From NCBI GenBank assembly GCA_003244035.1, contig QHBV01000054.1, forward strand, positions 1 to 5,306: a DNA stretch of 5,306 nucleotides. Reading direction: 5' to 3'. Position numbers and translations under genes: made by a program. How positions within the stretch are numbered: position 1 is the stretch's first letter; every line of letters begins with the position of its first letter. This DNA comes from Solirubrobacterales bacterium. Its GTDB lineage: Bacteria > Actinomycetota > Thermoleophilia > Solirubrobacterales > Solirubrobacteraceae. Of this stretch, positions 1 through 3,750 are shown one piece after another. The notes under the pieces are model-generated. The model saw nothing but the letters and a program-made list of their open reading frames with translations, was not told the DNA's origin and did no database searches.

Positions 1-356
1 TCGCCCGCCTGCGCGCAAGCGGCGGGCGAGCACGGATCGGCGCGCTCGCGGCCGAGCTTCGCTGCAGCCGCCGCCACCTGCACGCGCTGTTTGTCGAGCA
101 GGTCGGGCTCGCACCCAAGACGGTGGCGCGCCTACTGCGCTTCGAGCAGCTGCGCCGGGCGCTCGATTCCGACCCCCTGCGCCTGGGAGACATCGCGCAC
201 GAGTGCGGCTACTGTGACCAGGCGCACCTCAACCGTGACTTCCGCGAGCTCGCCGGCACCACTCCCACCGACTTCGTCAACCGCCTGATCCCCGGCGGCG
301 GCGTGATCGGGGACCAGCTCCCATTTCTCCAAGACGGCGGCGAGCGGGCCGCGTAG
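1..356 (+). CDS. AraC-family transcriptional regulator, C-terminal DNA-binding part (5' truncated by window edge)
   Basis: Only the last ~117 codons are present (reading frame from base 3, stop TAG at 354-356); the start and ligand-sensing N-terminus lie left of the window. The visible part is a double helix-turn-helix of the AraC/XylS type. The first HTH begins around IGALAAELRCSRRHLHALF, followed by the linker helix VARLLRFEQLRRAL. The second HTH carries the family signature LGDIAHECGYCDQAHLNRDF and then AGTTPTDF, matching the usual IA..CGY.dq.hl.r.Fk...G.TP pattern. A short Gly-rich tail follows. The stop lies 10 bp before the ATG of a VOC gene, so the two are probably cotranscribed. AraC-type regulators next to glyoxalase-like genes are a common arrangement, and regulation of the neighbouring operon is inferred from position only. 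The family call is secure; the effector is unknown. Confidence 0.93.
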   Translation, partial: ARLRASGGRARIGALAAELRCSRRHLHALFVEQVGLAPKTVARLLRFEQLRRALDSDPLRLGDIAHECGYCDQAHLNRDFRELAGTTPTDFVNRLIPGGGVIGDQLPFLQDGGERAA

Positions 357-366
357 GTTGGCAGCC

Positions 367-783
367 ATGAATCCCAATGACATACGACCCAACATCTTCC
401 CCGCGCTGCGCTACCGCGACCCGGAGCGAGCGCTCGAATGGCTCGAGCAGGCTTTCGGGTTTGAGCAGAAGGCGGTTTATCGCGACGACGCCGGCGCGAT
501 CCAGCACGCCGAGCTGCGCCTCGGCGCCGGGCTGATCATGTTCGGCGGGTATGACGAGAATGGCGTGATGGGTGGCGAGCCGCCGAGGCCGCTCGCCTCG
601 ACGACCAGCATCTACGCGGTGGTCGCCGATCCCGATGCCCACTACGCTCGCTCCAACGCCGCCGGCGCCCGGATCGTCCGCGAGCTGGCAGATCAACCCT
701 ACGGCTCGCGCGAGTACAGTGCTCGCGACCTCGAGGGCAACCTGTGGTCGTTCGGGACCTACGACCCGTACTCGACCGAGTAG
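367..783 (+). CDS. VOC-superfamily protein, PhnB/glyoxalase-like (138 aa)
   Basis: This is a single vicinal-oxygen-chelate protein of the glyoxalase/bleomycin-resistance superfamily. The first beta-alpha-beta unit is seen in NIFPALRYRDPERALEWLEQAFGF (residues about 9-32). His47 in AIQHAELRLGAGLIMFG and Glu123 in ARDLEGNLWSFGTY sit where this family places metal ligands. The second unit spans about residues 80-130. Length is normal for a one-domain VOC protein, which usually dimerises. I prefer the ATG at 367: an in-frame TTG at 358 would add only three residues, and a weak AGG at 355-357 lies 9 nt upstream of the ATG. It follows the AraC gene by 10 bp, and its TAG stop shares a G with the next gene's GTG. 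PhnB-like members are often annotated as 3-demethylubiquinone methyltransferases or glyoxalases without proof; the substrate here is unknown. A fosfomycin or bleomycin resistance role is possible but not supported. Confidence 0.9.
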   Translation: MNPNDIRPNIFPALRYRDPERALEWLEQAFGFEQKAVYRDDAGAIQHAELRLGAGLIMFGGYDENGVMGGEPPRPLASTTSIYAVVADPDAHYARSNAAGARIVRELADQPYGSREYSARDLEGNLWSFGTYDPYSTE

Positions 784-1292
784 TGGTCGAGGCTCGCACG
801 CTCGCGGTGCTCGACCAGGGGCGGGAGATCGCCTTCTCGTTCGAGGACATGATCAAGTACCACGGTCCGGGTTCGCCCGGCGGCGTAGCCCACGCCTTCA
901 AGGTGCTCGAGCGGGCGCTGCCGCTGATCGAGCCCGATCGCCCGCCGGAGCGGCGCGAGATCGCGGTGCGTACGGCATTCGGGGGCCCCGGCGCGCGCGA
1001 CGGATTCGAGCTCGTGACCCGCGCGGTGACCGAAGGGCGGTACCTCGTCGACGTCTCGCTGGCCCGCCCGGAGCGGGGTCTCGCACTCGAGCGGTTCGTG
1101 TTCGCGCTCGCCTACCGCGAGCGGGCGGTGACGCTGATCTGCCGCGAGGGATGGGTGAGCGACGAGTTCATCGCGCTCGCGCGTACCCAGGAGCGCAGCG
1201 GCGAGCAGGAACGGCGCCTGAGCCAGCTGAAGCTGGAGATGGCCGACCGCGTGATGGCGGCGCCGGCCAACGACGTGTACGAGCTGGGCTGA
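783..1292 (+). CDS. Small FmdE-domain-like protein lacking the usual cysteine ligands (169 aa)
   Basis: The start is taken as GTG at 783, which overlaps the preceding TAG by one base (TAGTG), a classic translational-coupling junction. A GTG at 744 would read 13 codons into the VOC gene and is less likely. No good Shine-Dalgarno is visible, consistent with reinitiation. Residues about 20-115 resemble the FmdE domain (first named from a subunit of molybdenum formylmethanofuran dehydrogenase): a helix ending IKYHGPGSPGG (residues 25-34, compare HGH.CPG), an amphipathic helix AHAFKVLERALPLI, a strand EIAVRTAF, then GPGARDGFELVTRAV (69-82, where family members usually have Cys and then a conserved Asp), and a strand-rich stretch to residue 115. 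The HG, PG and Asp73 are kept, but both cysteine positions are replaced. The C-terminal 35 residues are charged and probably helical. The gene call is firm and the domain assignment is by-eye inference; no methanogenesis role is implied. It converges on the next gene with an 8-bp gap. Confidence 0.7.
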   Translation: MVEARTLAVLDQGREIAFSFEDMIKYHGPGSPGGVAHAFKVLERALPLIEPDRPPERREIAVRTAFGGPGARDGFELVTRAVTEGRYLVDVSLARPERGLALERFVFALAYRERAVTLICREGWVSDEFIALARTQERSGEQERRLSQLKLEMADRVMAAPANDVYELG

Positions 1293-1308
1293 CCCAGCCG
1301 TCACGTCG
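1271..1308. terminator. Large stem-loop across convergent stops, candidate bidirectional terminator
   Basis: The pairs are 1271-1277 with 1302-1308 (7 bp), 1279-1281 with 1299-1301 (3 bp) and 1283-1288 with 1293-1298 (6 bp). T1278 and A1282 are single-base bulges, and 1289-1292 (CTGA) is the loop. All 16 pairs are Watson-Crick. The loop contains the last base before, and all of, the + strand gene's stop TGA (1290-1292). The - strand gene's stop (1301-1303) lies in the stem. Because the repeat is symmetric it can fold in both transcripts. There is no T-run on either side, so this is the U-less type of candidate reported in high-GC actinobacteria, not a classic intrinsic terminator. The structure is seen directly; the function is inferred. 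Confidence 0.72.
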
Positions 1309-2125
1309 GCACGATCAGCTCGCTCACCGAGAATGCGGCGCCGAAGGGGTCGGCCAGGATCGCGCGCCGGAACCCGGGCGCCTCGTGGGGAGCGAGGATC
1401 ACGCGGCCCCCCAGCCGCGAGGCGTCCGCGGCGGTCGCGTCCGCATCGCTGACCCAGAAATCGACGCTCCAGTGCGGCGGTGGCTCGTCGGCGCACCGCT
1501 CCTCGCCAATCACGAACATCGCCCCCACCACCTCGCGGGAGACCGGCTGCTGGGGCTCGCCGCCGACATAGCCCGGAACGCGCCACAGCGTGACCTCGCC
1601 CTCGCCGGCACCGAACGTGTCGGTCTCCCAGCCGAACACCTCACCGTAGAAGGCCTTGGCAGGGTCTGGATCGGGGGTACGGAGCTGGCTCATCGCCCAC
1701 GCGTTCGGCTCGTTGACGAGCTGGGCGCCTCCGCGCTCGAGCGGCTGCCACACGCAGAACACGGCCCCGGCCGGGTCGGACAGGACCGCGACCCGGGCGC
1801 CGCCCGGCGAATCGAACGGCTCGCCGACGACGCTTCCGCCCGCCTCGGCCACCTTGGCGGCAATATCGTCGGCGCTGTCGACCCAGATGTGGGTGACCCA
1901 CACCGGCTCGGGCGGCGCCGGCGCGCCGTGTTGGGAGACGATCGCCGCGACGTCGCGGCCGCGGAGCTTGCACAGGAAGTAGTCACCGGGCGAGTCCTCG
2001 CCCATCAGGCTCACGGCGTCCCAGCCGAACAGCTCGGTGTAGAAGCGCACAGCCTGCTTGGGCTCTGGTTGCACCGTCTGAACCCAGCAGGGGACGCCGG
2101 GCTGGTATCCGTCGCGCTCGCTCAT
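1301..2125 (-). CDS. Two-domain VOC (glyoxalase-like) protein of the CFP30B/Rv0577 type (274 aa)
   Basis: The protein has two tandem VOC domains, residues about 10-127 and 142-270, with matching internal landmarks. FYTELFGWD (29-36) corresponds to FYGEVFGWE (159-167), and VLSDPAGAVFCVWQ (114-127) to ILADPFGAAFSVSE (256-269). The opening YQPGVPCWVQT, the linker GAQLVNEPNAWAMSQL and the length fit the actinobacterial family that includes the mycobacterial antigen CFP30B (Rv0577). That family is often annotated as a hydroxylase or glyoxalase, with mostly unproven chemistry. The ATG at 2125 is chosen because a strong GAGAGGAG lies 5 nt upstream. An in-frame GTG at 2200 would add 25 low-complexity residues and start inside the leader hairpin. 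It is divergent from the HxlR regulator, which is the likely controller. At its 3' end it converges on the FmdE-like gene, with the large stem-loop over its stop. The family call is secure; the substrate is unknown. Confidence 0.92.
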   Translation of the reverse strand: MSERDGYQPGVPCWVQTVQPEPKQAVRFYTELFGWDAVSLMGEDSPGDYFLCKLRGRDVAAIVSQHGAPAPPEPVWVTHIWVDSADDIAAKVAEAGGSVVGEPFDSPGGARVAVLSDPAGAVFCVWQPLERGGAQLVNEPNAWAMSQLRTPDPDPAKAFYGEVFGWETDTFGAGEGEVTLWRVPGYVGGEPQQPVSREVVGAMFVIGEERCADEPPPHWSVDFWVSDADATAADASRLGGRVILAPHEAPGFRRAILADPFGAAFSVSELIVPT

Positions 2126-2130
2126 CTTTG

Positions 2131-2138
2131 CTCCTCTC
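2131..2138 (-). promoter_or_regulatory. Strong ribosome binding site of the two-domain VOC gene
   Basis: On the - strand the sequence GAGAGGAG is followed by five bases (CAAAG) and then the ATG at 2125. It is one of the best Shine-Dalgarno matches in the window and settles the start of the VOC gene against the upstream GTG at 2200. Confidence 0.85.
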
Positions 2139-2171
2139 GCCTCGTGGCCTACCGTCGATCGTGGTGTCCGT

Positions 2172-2201
2172 CGTGGCGCCCACCTGCGGGTGGACGCCAC
2201 G
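2172..2201 (-). promoter_or_regulatory. 13-bp inverted repeat in the leader of the two-domain VOC gene
   Basis: The arms 2172-2184 and 2189-2201 are complementary around a 4-base loop (2185-2188). The only imperfection is C2179 opposite A2194 on the + strand. In the - strand RNA the same position is a G-U wobble, so the hairpin is fully paired only in the transcript of the VOC gene. It lies 47 bp upstream of the ATG, between the candidate promoter and the ribosome binding site, and is not followed by a U-run. A nearby related copy at 2161-2169 (GTGGTGTCC, one mismatch to the distal arm) could offer an alternative pairing. It may be an RNA leader element, a DNA operator for a dimeric regulator, or a stabilising 5' hairpin. 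The structure is seen; the role is inferred. Confidence 0.6.
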
Positions 2202-2212
2202 CAGCTCCTCTG

Positions 2213-2258
2213 CTAATCGGCTAACCGTATCACAAGCTTGCTTTATCCAACTCATTAG
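2213..2258. promoter_or_regulatory. Candidate operator: CTAA half-sites in the HxlR/VOC divergent region
   Basis: Two head-to-tail copies, CTAATCGG (2213-2220) and CTAACCGT (2221-2228), stand 8 bp apart. An inverted CTAAT reads as ATTAG at 2254-2258. Within this stretch AAGC-TT-GCTT (2234-2243) is a short palindrome. The second direct copy covers the candidate -10 of the VOC promoter. HxlR-family regulators typically act on the divergent neighbour, and direct-repeat operators are known for HxlR itself, so this is a plausible binding region. The repeats are short enough to be chance. Confidence 0.38.
2224..2250 (-). promoter_or_regulatory. Candidate promoter of the two-domain VOC gene
   Basis: Read on the - strand, TTGGAT (2250-2245) resembles a -35 box. 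TACGGT (2229-2224) resembles a -10 box and is preceded by TGA, giving an extended -10 (TGnTAnnnT). The spacing is 15 bp, shorter than ideal, which the extended -10 could offset. The stretch is noticeably richer in A+T than the flanking genes. The transcript would begin near 2217 and carry a leader of about 90 nt including the 2172-2201 hairpin. Confidence 0.35.
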
Positions 2259-2261
2259 TCG

Positions 2262-2279
2262 TACTTTCTGCGATAGGCT
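2262..2279 (+). promoter_or_regulatory. Candidate -10 elements of the HxlR gene, one implying a leaderless mRNA
   Basis: Two TAnnnT hexamers are seen. TAGGCT at 2274-2279 sits exactly so that a start site 7 bases after its last base is the A of the ATG at 2286, which would make the mRNA leaderless. TACTTT at 2262-2267 pairs with a TTGCTT -35-like box (2238-2243) at 18 bp and would give a leader of about 12 nt. No good Shine-Dalgarno precedes the ATG; only an AGG at 2275-2277, 8 nt away, can be seen. Either choice agrees with a very short or absent leader, common in actinobacteria. Confidence 0.35.
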
Positions 2280-2285
2280 GGCGCG

Positions 2286-3008
2286 ATGGCGAACAAGCGC
2301 ACATACGGCGATGCCTGCGGAGTCGCGCGGGCACTCGACCTCGTCGGCGATCGCTGGGCGCTGCTCCTCGTTCGTGAGCTGCTACTCGGACCCAAGCGCT
2401 TCACCGATCTGCGGGCGGGCCTGCCGCAGGTGAGTCCCGACGTGCTCTCCCAGCGCCTGACCGAGCTCGAGCAGGCCGGCGTCCTGCGCCGGCGCAAGCT
2501 CGACCCCCCGGCGGGCTCGCGGGTATACGAGCTGACCGACCGGGGCGATGGGCTCGAGCCGGTGATCCTCGCGCTCGGACGATGGGGCAGCCGCGCCCCG
2601 TTCCCGCCCGGCGAGCCGAGGCTCAGCGCCGACGCGCTCGCGATCGCCCTCATGACAGTGTTCGATCCGGTGGCCGCCGGCGACCTCGCCGCGAGCTGGG
2701 AGCTGCGGCTCGGCGAGGACCGCTTCAGCATCGTGATCGCCGACGGTCAGATCATCCTGTCCCGCGGTGGCGCTGGGGCGCCTGATGCGACGATCGAGAC
2801 CGACGCCGGGACACTCGCCAGGCTGCTCTGGCACGACCACCCACTCGAGCAGGCACTGAGTTCCGGCACGATCCGGATCGACGGCAGCAGGCCGTCAGTC
2901 AAGCGGCTCTTGGGCCTGTTCCCGCTGTGCCGCTCCGATCAGAACCCGGGTCGGCGACCGGCGCCCGACGGTCCGTCCCGCAGGCCGGCCCGGCACCGGC
3001 CGCTCTAG
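2286..3008 (+). CDS. HxlR-family winged-helix regulator with SCP2-like C-terminal domain (240 aa)
   Basis: Residues 11-101 form the HxlR/MarR-like winged helix: Cys11, ALDLVGDRWALLLVRELLLG, then KRFTDLRAGLPQVSPDVLSQ with the recognition helix around 50-62. The wing follows (PPAGSRVYELT), and the domain ends at PVILALGRWG. Cys11 is at the position HxlR-family proteins usually conserve and that thiol-sensing members use. Residues about 112-212 match the SCP2/sterol-carrier-like domain often fused to such regulators and likely to bind a hydrophobic ligand. The typical protein would end near RLLGLFP (207-213); here a further 27 residues rich in Arg and Pro follow, odd for the family. The gene is divergent from the two-domain VOC gene by 160 bp and probably regulates it. 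Its TAG stop overlaps the opposing gene's stop by 4 bp. The regulator class is secure; effector and operator are inferred. Confidence 0.92.
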   Translation: MANKRTYGDACGVARALDLVGDRWALLLVRELLLGPKRFTDLRAGLPQVSPDVLSQRLTELEQAGVLRRRKLDPPAGSRVYELTDRGDGLEPVILALGRWGSRAPFPPGEPRLSADALAIALMTVFDPVAAGDLAASWELRLGEDRFSIVIADGQIILSRGGAGAPDATIETDAGTLARLLWHDHPLEQALSSGTIRIDGSRPSVKRLLGLFPLCRSDQNPGRRPAPDGPSRRPARHRPL

Positions 3009-3388
3009 GCCGCCGTCCTCGCGAGCGCCACGATATTGCCCTCCGGGTCGGTCACGAACGCGAGGCGCTCACCCCATGGCATGTCCGCCGGCTCACGCAG
3101 GATCGTGACTCCCGTCCCGCCAAGCCCGATGAGCGCGGCATCGACGTCATCGACATACACGAACAGCTCGTGACGAGGCCCGGCTCCCGGCTCGACCCCG
3201 GCGAGCGCCCGCGGAGACTCCTCGGTCGTCACGGCCAGCTCGGCACCGTCCCGCTCCAGACCGATGTAGCCGGCCTGCCCGTCCTCCCGAGCCATCCGGA
3301 AATGCTCCTCGAAACCGAGCGCGGCGTAGAACCCGGCAACCAGCTCAACGTCCCTCGCGTACAGAACCGGAAACGCGCGCAGCGCCAC
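3005..3388 (-). CDS. Single-domain VOC (glyoxalase/bleomycin-resistance-like) protein (127 aa)
   Basis: This is a one-domain VOC protein. The N-terminal unit RAFPVLYARDVELVAGFYAALGFE (4-27) is the typical strand-helix opening, GAELAVTTEE (49-57) the metal-site strand with Glu50, HELFVYVDDVDAAL (73-86) the second-unit opening, and LAFVTDPEGNIVALA (109-123) the closing strand with Glu116. Acidic residues at two ligand positions suggest a metal site, but the substrate is unknown. The start is GTG at 3388, only 5 bp after the stop of the PRC-barrel gene. No Shine-Dalgarno is visible, so translation is probably coupled. It is the last gene of the kinase-PRC-VOC operon. Its stop TAG (3007-3005) and the opposing HxlR stop share the palindrome CTAG. 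It is only distantly similar by eye to the other two VOC proteins here, so it is not a recent duplicate. Confidence 0.88.
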   Translation of the reverse strand: MALRAFPVLYARDVELVAGFYAALGFEEHFRMAREDGQAGYIGLERDGAELAVTTEESPRALAGVEPGAGPRHELFVYVDDVDAALIGLGGTGVTILREPADMPWGERLAFVTDPEGNIVALARTAA

Positions 3389-3393
3389 GCGCG

Positions 3394-3750
3394 CTATCGC
3401 TTAGCGAGACGGCGGCCACTGGGGATGCCCGGCGCCACGTAGTTGAGCTCGAAGTGGTGGTAGAGCTCGCTTTCGTCCTGCTGCCCGAGCTCGCCCTCGG
3501 ACTTGATGTTCGGCGCGCTTTCAATCTGTCCCTTGGAAATCCCCACCTGGAGCCCTTCCGGCGACGCCACCGCACCCTGAAGCGGCACGAAGGTCAGGTG
3601 GCGACCGATCAAGCCCTCCTTGACCGTACCGAACACCGGTTCGTCGGTCTCGACATCGACATAGACGTCTTCGAGCTTGCCGATCCTCTCGCCGTCGCAA
3701 TCGATCAGCGGCTTGCCACGCCAGTCTGCGACGTTCCCGACCTCAGCCAT
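3394..3750 (-). CDS. PRC-barrel domain protein (118 aa)
   Basis: Residues about 8-77 form a PRC-barrel (photosynthetic reaction centre H-subunit / RimM C-terminal fold). ADWRGKPLIDCDGERIGKL (8-26) shows the Gly-x-x-(I/L) turn, EDVYVDVETDEPVFGTVK (27-44) the central strands, and RHLTFVPLQGA (50-60) and GLQVGISKGQI (66-76) the later strands. The acidic tail GELGQQDESELYHHFELNY and the C-terminal GRRLAKR are typical of the stand-alone actinobacterial type often annotated as stress-related. There is no signal peptide or membrane segment, so it is probably cytosolic. The ATG at 3750 has a GAGGGAG Shine-Dalgarno 6 nt upstream that lies within the last codons of the kinase gene. It overlaps the kinase stop by 8 bp and is followed by the VOC gene after 5 bp. 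PRC-barrels generally mediate protein or RNA contacts; the partner here is unknown, and the operon mates are obvious candidates. Confidence 0.92.
   Translation of the reverse strand: MAEVGNVADWRGKPLIDCDGERIGKLEDVYVDVETDEPVFGTVKEGLIGRHLTFVPLQGAVASPEGLQVGISKGQIESAPNIKSEGELGQQDESELYHHFELNYVAPGIPSGRRLAKR

Noticed and set aside
759..1586. A 275-codon - strand frame opposite the FmdE-like gene
   Set aside because: It is antisense to two supported genes, has low-complexity Arg-rich composition, and would cross the 1271-1308 stem-loop; no motif is recognisable.
1301..2200. Longer version of the two-domain VOC gene starting at GTG 2200
   Set aside because: The extra 25 residues are low complexity and begin inside the leader hairpin, while the ATG at 2125 has a strong ribosome binding site and matches the family N-terminus.
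572..2224. A 550-codon open frame on the + strand crossing the first VOC gene, the FmdE-like gene and the CFP30B-type gene
   Set aside because: The product is Arg/Pro/Ala-rich with no family features and runs through three well-supported genes in other frames. Long shadow frames are expected at this GC content.
2983..3001. GGCCGG/CCGGCC inverted repeat near the end of the HxlR gene as a terminator
   Set aside because: It is a 6-bp stem with a 7-base loop made of self-complementary GC blocks, inside the coding frame and without a T-run; such repeats are common in this composition.
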